Positions 23,819-33,748 of a stretch of 64,000 nucleotides of DNA are shown here, in pieces. The stretch spans positions 804,501 through 868,500 of the forward strand of contig NZ_JAPEPX010000001.1 in the NCBI RefSeq assembly GCF_026339935.1, in the 5' to 3' direction. This DNA is from Streptomyces sp. NBC_01551 (lineage in GTDB: Bacteria; Actinomycetota; Actinomycetes; Streptomycetales; Streptomycetaceae). The first letter of the stretch is position 1. Every line of letters starts with the position of its first letter. A program made the translations under genes and the position numbers. The notes below the pieces were generated by a model that saw nothing but the letters and a program-made list of their open reading frames with translations, was not told the DNA's origin and made no database searches.

Positions 23819-24979
23819 GTGAGACCAGTGAGCGGCGCGGACGGACGGGGCGACAGGCGAGAACCGGGCGGCGCGGCGGAGCCGGGCGGACCGGGCGGCG
23901 TCGGCGGAGGGGGCGGAGCGGGCGGAGGGGGCGGAGCGGGCGAGGTCGGCGGACCGGGCGAGGTCGGCGGACCGGGCGGCGTCGGCGAGCGGTGGCAGGA
24001 CCCGGCGCCGTTCCTGCGCGGGATCGCCTGGCTCGACCGCGGGCGCCCCGTGCGCGCGGACCCGGCCGACACCATGCGGCTGCCCTGGGACACCGGCGAG
24101 CGGGCCACCCTGCCGATCGGCGTCCGCCTGGAGTTCACCACCGAGACGGCCCGCGCCCTGGAGATCCGCTACCGGGCCACCGTGCCCGGCCCCACCGACG
24201 CGCTGCGCGACCTCGCGCACGGCTTCGCCCTGTGGAACCGGCACGGCCGGCTCACCGAGGTGTACACCGAACCGGCCGCCGAGGCCGTCGTCCGCATCGA
24301 ACTCCCGTCACAGCGCGGCCCGTTCACCGTCCACCCGCCCGAGAACCAGGGCCCCTTGATCCTCGGCCTGCGCGGCATCGGCGGCCCCGTCGCCCCGGCC
24401 CCGGCCGCCCCGCGCTGGGTGGTGCACGGGGACTCCATCACCGAGGGCTGGTGGTCCACCCGACCCGCCCACGGCTGGCCCGCCGTCACCGGCCGGGCGC
24501 TCGGCTGGGACACCGTCAACCTCGGCTACGCGGGCGCCGCGCGCGGGGAGCTCGCCACCGCCGAGCAGCTCGCCGGACTCCCCGCCGACGTCCTCACGCT
24601 CGCCTTCGGCACCAACTGCTGGTCCCGCGTGCCCCATTCGGCCCCCCTGCTGTACGAGACCACGCGCGCGTTCCTCGACCTGCTGCGCCAGGGTCACCCC
24701 CGGACCCCGGTGCTGCTCGTCTCGCCCGTGCTGCGCCCGGACGCCGAACGGACCCCCAACAAGCTCGGCGCCACCCTGGGCGCGCTGCGCGACGCCATGG
24801 AGCGCGCCGCCCGCGACCGGATCGCCGCCGGGGACTCGTACCTCGCCCTGCTCCCGGGGCGTGACCTGCTGGGTCCCGAGCACCTGGCGGACGGGCTGCA
24901 CCCCAACGACTCCGGACACCAGGTCCTCGGCCTCGCTGTGGTCACGGCCCTGCGCCGGGCCGGGTTCGACGGCGTGTGA
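23819..24979 (+). CDS. SGNH/GDSL-family hydrolase
   Basis: 386 aa. After a 55-residue Gly-Val-Glu-rich low-complexity N-terminus and a beta-rich jelly-roll-like domain (about residues 60-190), the SGNH hydrolase domain begins at HGDSITEGW with nucleophile S206; GTNCW (block III) and DGLHPN with the catalytic Asp-x-x-His (block V) follow. It is an esterase or carbohydrate deacetylase type enzyme. No signal peptide is seen. GTG 23819 is favoured over ATG 23815 because GGAGG (23808-23812) is spaced 6 nt from the GTG but only 2 nt from the ATG. The Gly-rich tract comes from repeated CGGACCGGGCG-type units and may be variable in length. Confidence 0.85.
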   Translation: MRPVSGADGRGDRREPGGAAEPGGPGGVGGGGGAGGGGGAGEVGGPGEVGGPGGVGERWQDPAPFLRGIAWLDRGRPVRADPADTMRLPWDTGERATLPIGVRLEFTTETARALEIRYRATVPGPTDALRDLAHGFALWNRHGRLTEVYTEPAAEAVVRIELPSQRGPFTVHPPENQGPLILGLRGIGGPVAPAPAAPRWVVHGDSITEGWWSTRPAHGWPAVTGRALGWDTVNLGYAGAARGELATAEQLAGLPADVLTLAFGTNCWSRVPHSAPLLYETTRAFLDLLRQGHPRTPVLLVSPVLRPDAERTPNKLGATLGALRDAMERAARDRIAAGDSYLALLPGRDLLGPEHLADGLHPNDSGHQVLGLAVVTALRRAGFDGV

Positions 24980-25095
24980 GTGAGACAGCACACAACGGCC
25001 GCGCTGAACGATCCGGCCCCCTCGTCCCGTGTCCTGCATGAAGTTGGCGCGGCCCCGGTCGCGGCACGAGAGACACCACCACGGGAGAGATCACG

Positions 25096-26043
25096 ATGGG
25101 CATCAAGCGCGGAACCACCCTGGCGGCCGTGGCAGTTGTCGTCGCCCTCACGGCGACGGCCTGCGGCGGGGACGACACCAAGGCGGCGGACGCCGCACAG
25201 CCCGTCGCGGCCGCCTCCTCGCAGTCGAAGGCGGGCGAGTACGGCGACGCGAACGCGGCGGGCAACGCCGCCAACGCCGCCGCCAAGACCGGCGCCGGGC
25301 AGCTGGCGATCGCCGACAACGAGAAGGTCGGATCCTTCCTCGCCGACAGCGAGGGGCGCACCCTCTACCGCTTCGACAAGGACACCGCGAAGCCCCCGAA
25401 GTCGAACTGCGAGGGCGACTGCGAGAAGACCTGGCCCGTGGTCGCGGCCGGCGACGTCACCGCCGCCGCAGGCATGGACGCGTCGCTGCTCGGCGAGGTC
25501 GTCCGCAGCGACGGCACCAAGCAGCTGACGGTGGCCGGCTGGCCCGCGTACCGCTACGCCAAGGACGAGAAGGCCGGCGACGTGAACGGCCAGGGCGTCG
25601 GCGGCGTCTGGTTCGCGCTCGCGCCCGACGGCAAGAAGGCCGCGAAGGCGGCCGCCCCGGCTGCCCCGGAGGCTCCCGCCAAGGGCCAGGAGGGCGCCCT
25701 GACCGTCGCCAAGGACCCGAAGCTCGGCGACCACGTCGTCGACGGCAAGGGCATGACCGTCTACCGCTTCAAGCCGGACACCGCCTGGCCGATGGTCTCC
25801 AAGTGCACCGGCGACTGCCTGGCCAAGTGGCCCGTGGTGGCCCCGCAGGACAAGGGCGAGGGCATCATCGAGAAGAACTACCTGGTGCTCGACCGCCCGG
25901 ACGGCAAGAAGCAGCAGACGGTCAACTGCTGGCCCGTCTACACCTTCACCGGTGACAAGAAGCCCGGCGACGTCAACGGCCAGGGTGTCGGCGGCACCTG
26001 GTACGCCGTCGCCCCCGACGGCAAGCTCATCACCGCCAAGTAG
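25096..26043 (+). CDS. Lipoprotein with tandem COG4315-type repeats (SCO0930-like)
   Basis: 315 aa. The signal sequence ends in a lipobox-like TATAC (Cys 23), predicting a membrane-anchored exported lipoprotein. Two copies of the secreted 'Lipoprotein_15'-type unit follow (about residues 75-180 and 195-315): each has LADSEGRTLYRFDKD or VVDGKGMTVYRFKPD, a CxGDCxxxWPVV motif and WPxYxx...GDVNGQGVGGxWxA. A known relative is SCO0930 of S. coelicolor; the function is unclear, possibly redox or envelope-related through the CxGDC cysteines. A GGGAGA ribosome site precedes ATG 25096 and a perfect 13-bp hairpin follows the stop. Confidence 0.88.
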   Translation: MGIKRGTTLAAVAVVVALTATACGGDDTKAADAAQPVAAASSQSKAGEYGDANAAGNAANAAAKTGAGQLAIADNEKVGSFLADSEGRTLYRFDKDTAKPPKSNCEGDCEKTWPVVAAGDVTAAAGMDASLLGEVVRSDGTKQLTVAGWPAYRYAKDEKAGDVNGQGVGGVWFALAPDGKKAAKAAAPAAPEAPAKGQEGALTVAKDPKLGDHVVDGKGMTVYRFKPDTAWPMVSKCTGDCLAKWPVVAPQDKGEGIIEKNYLVLDRPDGKKQQTVNCWPVYTFTGDKKPGDVNGQGVGGTWYAVAPDGKLITAK

Positions 26044-26051
26044 CCGTCCGT

Positions 26052-26083
26052 GAGGCCGGCCGGCCCCCTCGCCGGCCGGCCTC
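26052..26083 (+). terminator. Intrinsic terminator after the lipoprotein gene
   Basis: Perfect 13-bp stem GAGGCCGGCCGGC (26052-26064) with arm 26071-26083 and a 6-nt loop, 8 nt past the stop codon. Confidence 0.8.
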
Positions 26084-26216
26084 CGGACTCGCCCCGCCCG
26101 CCCGGCCACCCGCCGGGCGCTCCCCCACGCCCGACCGCGCGGCCCTCGCCCTACCTCCCCCGGGGCGGGGGCCGCGCACCGTTTCGCCTTGTCGGCGCAC
26201 TCCCTACACTCCACCC

Positions 26217-27083
26217 ATGCTGCGCGTACTGGCCGTCGACGACGAGAAGCCGCTCCTCGAGGAGCTCCTCTACCTGCTGCGCTCCGATCCCCGGGTGCAC
26301 ACCGCCGAGGGGGCCTCGGACGCCACCGAGGCACTGCGCCGGATCACCCGCGCGCTGGAGAGCGGCCCCGACGGGGCCGACGGCATCGACGTGGTCTTCC
26401 TCGACATCCACATGGCGGGGCTGACCGGACTGGACATCGCCCGGCTGCTGGCCGGGTTCGCGCGGCCGCCGCTGATCGTGTTCGTCACCGCCCACGAGGG
26501 TTTCGCCGTCCAGGCCTTCGACCTCAAGGCCGTGGACTACGTACTCAAACCGGTCCGCCCGGAGCGGCTGGCCGAGGCCGTCCGGCGGGCCTGCGTACAG
26601 CTGGGCGGGCCCGCCGAGGCGCCCGCCGCCGCGGCCGGGCCGCCGCCCGCGGTACGGAGCCGGCCGGCGCCGGCCGCACCGCCGCTACCGGCGCAGCCGG
26701 CGCCGCAGCTGCCCCGCCCCGTCCCCGAGGTCACCGTCGCCGACCGGACCGCCGACCAGATCGCCGTCGAACTCGGTGGGGTCACCCGGTTCGTGGCGAT
26801 CGCCGACATCGCGTACGTGGAGGCCCAGGGCGACTACGCCCGCCTGCACACCGACGAGGGCAGCCACCTGGTCCGGATCCCGCTGTCCACGCTGGAGCAG
26901 CGCTGGGCGGCGCGCGGGTTCGTCCGGATCCACCGGCGCCACCTGGTGGCGCTGGGGCGGATCGACGAGCTGCGACTGGACGCGGGCACCACCAGCGTCC
27001 GGGTCGGGGCGGCGGAGCTCCAGGTCAGCCGCCGCCACGCGCGCGAGCTTCGGGACCTGCTGATGCGGCACGCCACGGGCTGA
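26217..27083 (+). CDS. LytTR-family response regulator
   Basis: 288 aa. A CheY-like receiver (residues 1-120) with acidic pair D8/D9, phospho-acceptor D63 (VVFLDIHM) and K111 (VLKPVRP) is followed by a Pro-Ala linker (about 125-170) and a LytTR DNA-binding domain (about 175-285: YVEAQGDYARLHTDEGSHLV, FVRIHRRHLVAL, ELQVSRRHARELRDLL). The LytS-like kinase at 30809-32044 is the obvious partner although three genes intervene. It probably controls the solute symporter gene located with that kinase. There is no clear Shine-Dalgarno before ATG 26217. A 15-bp tandem repeat of CCCCGTTCCGGCCGC type lies just after the stop (about 27103-27135). Confidence 0.93.
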   Translation: MLRVLAVDDEKPLLEELLYLLRSDPRVHTAEGASDATEALRRITRALESGPDGADGIDVVFLDIHMAGLTGLDIARLLAGFARPPLIVFVTAHEGFAVQAFDLKAVDYVLKPVRPERLAEAVRRACVQLGGPAEAPAAAAGPPPAVRSRPAPAAPPLPAQPAPQLPRPVPEVTVADRTADQIAVELGGVTRFVAIADIAYVEAQGDYARLHTDEGSHLVRIPLSTLEQRWAARGFVRIHRRHLVALGRIDELRLDAGTTSVRVGAAELQVSRRHARELRDLLMRHATG

Positions 27084-27198
27084 CCGGCCGCCGCGCCGCC
27101 GCCGCCCCGTTCCGGCCGCCCCGTTCCGGCCGCCCGGCGGTGGTCGGAGCCGGCGCTCTCGGGGGTGTCCGGCATGCGCGTGAGCTCCTCGGGCCGGT

Positions 27199-28374
27199 TC
27201 AACCGCCGCGGTGGAACAGGACTTCCGGGTCGGACGCCGCCGGACCGTCCAGGCGCGGGGCCGCGGTCCCGCGCAGGTGCAGGCCGAAGAAGTCGCCGAC
27301 GTACGCCCGCGTGATCTGCTGGGAGCGGGTGCCCGACAGCGGGGTCTCGGGATGCGAGTAGCCCACCTGGTCGCCGAGTACGGGCCAGTCGGTGAACGCG
27401 GGGTGGCCCGCTCCCGTCACGGTCAGCCAGCGCTTCCAGCCGTCGAGGCGGGGCCAGCTGTCCTCCCAGGAGGTGTCGGGGAAGTCCGGCGGCAGCAGGG
27501 CCGGGTCCCCGGCGAGCATCAGGAAGGGGCGGCCGCCGAGGCCGGCCTCGGGTATCGGGGTGAAGAAGGTGCCGTCCATGTTGACCCCGGCGTCCACGCG
27601 CGGGTCCGCGGCCATGGTGGCGGAGGCCGCGGCGCCGCCGATGGAGTGGCCGGCCATGCCGATGTACCGGGCGTCGATCAGCCGGGAGTACCGCCACGCG
27701 GAGCGCGGGCCGGTGAGCCGGTCCAGGAGGAAGGTGACGTCGCGGGCCCGGCCGTCGGAGACCCGGTGCAGCGACCCGTCGGGGAACACCTGCTCGCACG
27801 CCTTGCAGCTGAGCAGCCGGCCGCCGGGGAAGACGCTGCCGTCCGACTCGTACGCGTGGTCCACCGCGGCCACGACGTAGCCGCGGCTGGCGAGGTCCTC
27901 CGCCAGGGTGGTCAGCGAGGAACGCGGCATCGTGAAGCCGGGCGAGAGCACGATCAGCGGGTAGCCGCGCGGGGCGGGCCGGGGCAGTGCGCCGGCCCGG
28001 GAGTGCGTGCGGGTGGCCGCGACGCGCTCGGGCGTGACGTGGTCGCCGAGCTGTCCCCGGTCGGTCAGCAGCGCCTTGGCCTCGGCGGCGGCCATGTAGG
28101 GGGCGGGAGTTCCGGTGTGCGCGAGGGCCGGGTAGTACAGCGAGAGCAGCAGCTCCCGGTCGGCGGTCGGCACCCAGGGGTCCTTGCGGTCCCGGTCCAC
28201 CAGGTGGAGGGTGTCGCGGCCGACCGCCAAGGCGCCGGTGGGGCGCGGGAGTTCGAGTCTGGTGGCCTCGCCGGCCGGGGCGCCCGCCGCCGAGGCGGGG
28301 GTCGCGAGGGTGCCGGGCGCGGCGAGGGCCAGGCCGGCCGCCACGGCCGTGAGCACGCGGATGATCTTCTTCAT
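27199..28374 (-). CDS. Secreted alpha/beta hydrolase (PAF-acetylhydrolase/chlorophyllase-like), iron-box controlled
   Basis: 391 aa. The signal peptide MKKIIRVLTAVAAGLALAAP ends at about residue 30 (ASA-AG). The nucleophile elbow GHSIGG has S244, preceded by the oxyanion-type LSPGFTMPRSS and GYVVAAVDHAYESDG; the catalytic His is probably in GAGHPAFTD. It resembles secreted actinobacterial lipases/PAF-AH-II proteins. A near-consensus DmdR1/IdeR iron box lies 20 bp upstream of the ATG, so expression should rise in iron starvation, which points to ester hydrolysis linked to iron supply (for example siderophore or haem-lipid), though no siderophore gene is in the window. Confidence 0.88.
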   Translation of the reverse strand: MKKIIRVLTAVAAGLALAAPGTLATPASAAGAPAGEATRLELPRPTGALAVGRDTLHLVDRDRKDPWVPTADRELLLSLYYPALAHTGTPAPYMAAAEAKALLTDRGQLGDHVTPERVAATRTHSRAGALPRPAPRGYPLIVLSPGFTMPRSSLTTLAEDLASRGYVVAAVDHAYESDGSVFPGGRLLSCKACEQVFPDGSLHRVSDGRARDVTFLLDRLTGPRSAWRYSRLIDARYIGMAGHSIGGAAASATMAADPRVDAGVNMDGTFFTPIPEAGLGGRPFLMLAGDPALLPPDFPDTSWEDSWPRLDGWKRWLTVTGAGHPAFTDWPVLGDQVGYSHPETPLSGTRSQQITRAYVGDFFGLHLRGTAAPRLDGPAASDPEVLFHRGG

Positions 28375-28394
28375 GACCGCATCCTAGCCTCAAC

Positions 28395-28413
28395 TTAGGC
28401 AAGGCTTACCTAA
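28395..28413 (-). promoter_or_regulatory. Iron box (DmdR1/IdeR-type operator)
   Basis: TTAGGCAAGGCTTACCTAA matches the actinobacterial iron box TTAGGTTAGGCTAACCTAA at 16 of 19 positions and keeps both TTAGG/CCTAA half-sites. It lies 20 bp upstream of the hydrolase ATG at 28374, overlapping where its promoter should be. Repression by Fe2+-loaded DmdR1 is the known mode for such sites. Confidence 0.82.
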
Positions 28414-28613
28414 ATTGGCCACATGTGGCGGAACCCGGCCGCGCGAGGCCCCGGACCGACCGTCCGCCGTGCGGAGGATGCCGTTCGTCGCGCCGGGAGG
28501 GGCGTACGGCGATCCGGCGCCGCCGTCGGCCGCAGCGGTCGGAGGAACGATCCGCCACCGCCCCGCCCCACGCGTATCGTGGATCTTCCGGCCCGGACGG
28601 AGCAGGGGGTGCC

Positions 28614-28889
28614 ATGTCCGAGATCCAGGCGCTGCTCGACGCCCTGAACGGACTCGCCCGCACCCGCGCCGCCGGACCCGCGGAGGCCGAGGAACTGCTG
28701 GCCCGGCTGCGCAGCGCGGCCGCGCGCTGGGCCGACGTGCTGTACGAGGCGCACGAGGGCGTCCGGGCGGAACTGCCGCCCCGCGCCGAGGCGGCCCTGA
28801 CCCTGGCCTTCCGGCGCGCGGAGGAGTCGTACGTGGAGCTGGAGATCGCGCTGCGCGACTGCGCCGAGCACCGGGACCCCGCGATCTGA
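28614..28889 (+). CDS. Small helical hypothetical protein
   Basis: 91 aa, acidic, predicted almost wholly helical with heptad-like Leu/Ala spacing (IQALLDALNGLARTRAAGPA, EAEELLARLRSAAARWADVL), so perhaps a coiled-coil dimer. No family is recognised. AGCAGGGGGTGCC precedes ATG 28614. It is 105 nt upstream of the symporter-kinase pair and could be co-transcribed. The upstream interval to the iron box (28414-28613) contains no other gene. Confidence 0.72.
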   Translation: MSEIQALLDALNGLARTRAAGPAEAEELLARLRSAAARWADVLYEAHEGVRAELPPRAEAALTLAFRRAEESYVELEIALRDCAEHRDPAI

Positions 28890-28994
28890 GGCCCCGCGCG
28901 GCCCGGACAGACGTGCCGGATCACGCCTGTTGCCCGGTCCGGAGCCGTGCGTAGACTCCGGTCACCCCGCTCCCCCGCCGAAGGACCGACGCCC

Positions 28995-30812
28995 GTGAAC
29001 CAGACGTACGCGCTGACCGCGGTCACCGTCGTCGTCCTGGTCACGGTGCTGGTCGGGGCGCTCGGCCTGCGGATATCCCGCACCACCTCCGACTTCTACG
29101 TCGCCTCGCGCACCGTCGGCCCGCGCCTCAACGCGGCGGCCATCAGCGGGGAGTACCTGTCGGCGGCCTCCTTCCTCGGCATCGCGGGGCTGGTGCTGCT
29201 CCAAGGGCCGCAGATGCTCTGGTATCCGGTCGGCTACACCGCCGGATACCTGGTGCTGCTGGTGCTCGTGGCGGCCCCGCTGCGGCGCTCGGGCGCGTAC
29301 ACGCTGCCCGATTTCGCCGAGGCGCGGCTGGAATCGCAGGCGGTGCGGCGGATCGCGGTGCTCTTCGTGATCGGCGTCGGCTGGCTCTACCTGCTGCCGC
29401 AACTGCAAGGAGCCGGGTTGACGCTGGCGATCTTGACCGGGGCCCCGCACTGGGTCGGCGGGGTGGTCGTCGCCGCGGTGGTGACGGTGGCGGTGGCCGC
29501 CGGCGGGATGCGCTCGATCACCTTCGTCCAGGCCTTCCAGTACTGGCTGAAACTCACCGCCCTGCTGGTGCCGGCGTTCTTCCTGATCGGGGCCTGGGCC
29601 GGGGACGGCGCGCCGCGCGCCCGGTTCGACGCCCCGGCGGTCTTCCGCGAGCACACCGCCGTCACCCTCGCCGACGACGTCCGCCTCACCTTCGACGAGC
29701 CGCTCACCCTGACGGTGACGGGGCAGGTGGACGGCCGGTCGTACGACGGCAGCGAGCCGCTGGCCCTGTCCGCCGGGCAGCACGCGGTACGGGCGCCCGC
29801 GCGGCTGGAGTTCACCCCGGGCAGCCCCGTCCCGGAGTCCCGGGCGGAGGCGGGGATGGGGGTGTCCAGCTGGTCCGAGCCGCTGTCCGGGGACCGGCCG
29901 GAGTTCCGGCTGTACGCGACGTACGGGCTGATCCTGGCCACCTTCCTCGGCACCATGGGGCTCCCGCACGTGGCGGTGCGGTTCTACACGAGCCCGAACG
30001 GCAGGGCCGCCCGGCGGACGACGCTGGTGGTGCTGGGGCTGGTCGGCGTCTTCTACCTGCTGCCGCCGGTCTACGGGGCCCTCGGCCGGATCTACGCCCC
30101 CGAGCTGGCGCTGACCGGCACGGCGGACGCGGCGGTGCTGGTGCTGCCGGAGCGGATGGTGGGCGGGTTGCCCGGCGACCTGTTGGGCGCGCTGCTGGCA
30201 GGGGGCGCCTTCGCGGCGTTCCTGTCGACGGCCTCGGGGCTGACGATGGCGGTCGCCGGGGTGCTGCACCAGGACGTCCTGCCGACGCGGGGGGTGCGCA
30301 GCTTCCGGGTCGCGGCGCTGGTGGCGATGCTCGTACCGCTGGGCGGCAGTGTGGCGGCCACCGACGTGCCGGTGGCGGACGCGGTGGGGCTGGCGTTCGC
30401 GGTGTCGGCCTCCTCGTTCTGCCCGCTGCTGGTGCTGGGGATCTGGTGGCGCGGGCTGACGCCGCCGGGGGCGGTGGCCGGGCTGGTCACGGGCGGCGGG
30501 GCGGCGCTGAGCGCGGTGCTGGCGACGCGGGCGGGGCTGCCGCCGGCGGGCTGGCCGCACACGCTGCTGGCGTGGCCGGCGGTGTGGTCGGTGCCGCTGG
30601 GGTTCCTCACGATGGTGCTGGTGTCGCTGGCCACGCGGTCGCGGATCCCGGCCGGGACGGCGGTGACGCTGGCCCGGCTGCACCTGCCGGAGGCGCTGTA
30701 CCCGCCGGAGGCGGGGGCGGGGGCGGGGACGGGGACGGGCGCCGGGGCGGGGTCGGGCGCCCGGGCCGGCACGGGCTCGGGCGCCGCCGCGCGCGCGGGC
30801 GGTGCTCCATGA
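28995..30812 (+). CDS. Sodium:solute symporter family protein (cation acetate symporter-like)
   Basis: 605 aa SSF carrier with about 13 membrane segments. DFYVASRTVGPRLNAAAISG and EYLSAASFLGIAGLVLLQG are the ActP/MctC-type signature, and GTMGLPHVAVRFYTSPNGRA is the SSF motif after a roughly 115-residue extracytoplasmic insertion (about residues 205-315), typical of cation acetate symporters. It probably imports acetate, propionate or pyruvate with Na+ or H+. GTG 28995 follows AAGGACC. The C-terminal 35 residues are a Gly-Ala-Thr repeat tail. Its stop overlaps the kinase start by 4 nt (ATGA), so uptake and sensing are translated together. Confidence 0.9.
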   Translation: MNQTYALTAVTVVVLVTVLVGALGLRISRTTSDFYVASRTVGPRLNAAAISGEYLSAASFLGIAGLVLLQGPQMLWYPVGYTAGYLVLLVLVAAPLRRSGAYTLPDFAEARLESQAVRRIAVLFVIGVGWLYLLPQLQGAGLTLAILTGAPHWVGGVVVAAVVTVAVAAGGMRSITFVQAFQYWLKLTALLVPAFFLIGAWAGDGAPRARFDAPAVFREHTAVTLADDVRLTFDEPLTLTVTGQVDGRSYDGSEPLALSAGQHAVRAPARLEFTPGSPVPESRAEAGMGVSSWSEPLSGDRPEFRLYATYGLILATFLGTMGLPHVAVRFYTSPNGRAARRTTLVVLGLVGVFYLLPPVYGALGRIYAPELALTGTADAAVLVLPERMVGGLPGDLLGALLAGGAFAAFLSTASGLTMAVAGVLHQDVLPTRGVRSFRVAALVAMLVPLGGSVAATDVPVADAVGLAFAVSASSFCPLLVLGIWWRGLTPPGAVAGLVTGGGAALSAVLATRAGLPPAGWPHTLLAWPAVWSVPLGFLTMVLVSLATRSRIPAGTAVTLARLHLPEALYPPEAGAGAGTGTGAGAGSGARAGTGSGAAARAGGAP

Positions 30813-32044
30813 CCGGAGCGGTGCTCTCGGTACTGGCAGTGGCCGGCGCCGCCCTGCTGTTGGGGCTGGGCTGGGCGGCCGGTCGCCGGCAGGCCCGGCG
30901 CGGCGAACGGACCGCCGCGCCGGACCTCGGGACGCCCGTGGAGCTGGCCACCTTCCACACCCTGCACACCGCCTCACTGGCCGCGCCCCCGCTGCGCGCC
31001 GGGCTGACCGAGGACACCGCTCGCAAGGCCGCCCGGCGGCTGCGCTCGCTGCTCGGCACCGAGGCCCTGTGCCTCACGGACCGGGAGGCGGTGCTGGCCT
31101 GGGACGGCCCGGGCGCCGACCACCACCAGCGGCGGGTGATGGCCCGGGTGGCGGTGATGCTGGAGTCCGGGCGGAGCCAGAGCGTGCGCACCGAGTGCCA
31201 GCGCCCCGACTGCCCGCTGAAATGGGCCGTGTTCGCCCCGCTCACCGGCGAGGACGGGGTGCTGGGCGCCCTGGTGGCGTACGGGTCGCGCGAGTCGGCG
31301 GTGCTCGTGCGGGCCGCGACCGAGGTGGCGCGCTGGGTCTCCGTACAGCTGGAGCTCTCGGAGCTGGACCGGTCGCGGACCCGGCTGATGGAGGCGGAGA
31401 TCAAGGCGCTGCGGGCGCAGATCTCCCCACACTTCATCTTCAACTCCCTCGCCGCGATCGCCTCGTTCGTGCGGACCGACCCGGAGCGGGCCCGGGAGCT
31501 GCTGCTGGAGTTCGCGGACTTCACCCGCTACTCCTTCCGGCGGCACGGCGAATTCACCACGCTCGCCGAGGAGTTGCGCTCCATCGAGCAGTACCTGGCG
31601 CTGGCCGGGGCCCGGTTCGGGGACCGGCTGAAGGTGACCTTGCAGGTGGCGCCGGAGGTGCTCCCGGTGGCTCTGCCCTTCCTGTGCCTGCAGCCGCTGG
31701 TGGAGAACGCGGTCAAGCACGGGCTGGAGGACTCCACCCAGGAGTGCCGCATCGCGATCAGCGCCCGGGACGCGGGCTCCGAGGCGGTGATCGCCATCGA
31801 GGACAACGGGGTCGGGATGGACCCGGCCCTGCTGCGCCGGATCCTGGCCGGGGAGCGGGCGGGCTCCTCGTCCGGCATCGGACTGCCGAACGTGGACGAG
31901 CGGATCCGCCAGGTGTACGGCGACGCGTACGGGATGGTCATCGAGACGGCCCTCGGCGCCGGCATGAAGATCACCGTACGCATCCCCAAATACCGCGCGG
32001 GCGTACACAGCTCACCCCCGGGCCAGCGCCTCCCTCCGCCCTGA
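30809..32044 (+). CDS. LytS/YehU-type sensor histidine kinase
   Basis: 411 aa. There is one N-terminal membrane helix (residues 4-24), then a GAF-like region with CQRPDCPLKW, whose two cysteines could bind a ligand or metal. The His_kinase domain follows, with phospho-acceptor H208 in QISPHFIFNSL, then a HATPase with PLVENAVKHG and SGIGLPNVDERI. The family pairs with LytTR regulators; the likely partner is the regulator at 26217-27083. ATGA overlap with the symporter gene suggests that the carrier or its substrate is sensed, as in pyruvate- or acetate-sensing LytS systems. Confidence 0.93.
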   Translation: MTGAVLSVLAVAGAALLLGLGWAAGRRQARRGERTAAPDLGTPVELATFHTLHTASLAAPPLRAGLTEDTARKAARRLRSLLGTEALCLTDREAVLAWDGPGADHHQRRVMARVAVMLESGRSQSVRTECQRPDCPLKWAVFAPLTGEDGVLGALVAYGSRESAVLVRAATEVARWVSVQLELSELDRSRTRLMEAEIKALRAQISPHFIFNSLAAIASFVRTDPERARELLLEFADFTRYSFRRHGEFTTLAEELRSIEQYLALAGARFGDRLKVTLQVAPEVLPVALPFLCLQPLVENAVKHGLEDSTQECRIAISARDAGSEAVIAIEDNGVGMDPALLRRILAGERAGSSSGIGLPNVDERIRQVYGDAYGMVIETALGAGMKITVRIPKYRAGVHSSPPGQRLPPP

Positions 32045-32105
32045 ACCTCCGGCCCCGCCCCGCTCCATCTGCCCCCGCCCGGGACGCGCCAGGCCCGGGA
32101 CGCGC

Positions 32106-32149
32106 CTGGGCCCCGGCACCGTCCGGGGATGGACGGGGCCGGGGCCCAG
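32106..32149. terminator. Bidirectional hairpin terminator between kinase and guaB1
   Basis: 19-nt arms (32106-32124 and 32131-32149) pair with one mismatch around a 6-nt loop, between convergent genes. Right arm begins GGACGGGGCCGGGGCCC. Confidence 0.8.
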
Positions 32150-32159
32150 GGGAAGTGGA

Positions 32160-33674
<1,515 letters not shown>

Positions 33675-33748
33675 TCATTCTCCCACGTCCGGGCGTTTAC
33701 CACGCCCGGGTAGATCGTCCAGGACATAACGGGCCGTGTGGTTCTTTC

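Noticed and set aside
28962..30977. 671-aa minus-strand frame across the symporter gene
   Set aside because: Composition is Arg/Pro/Gln-rich without any motif; it is a shadow of the membrane protein on +.
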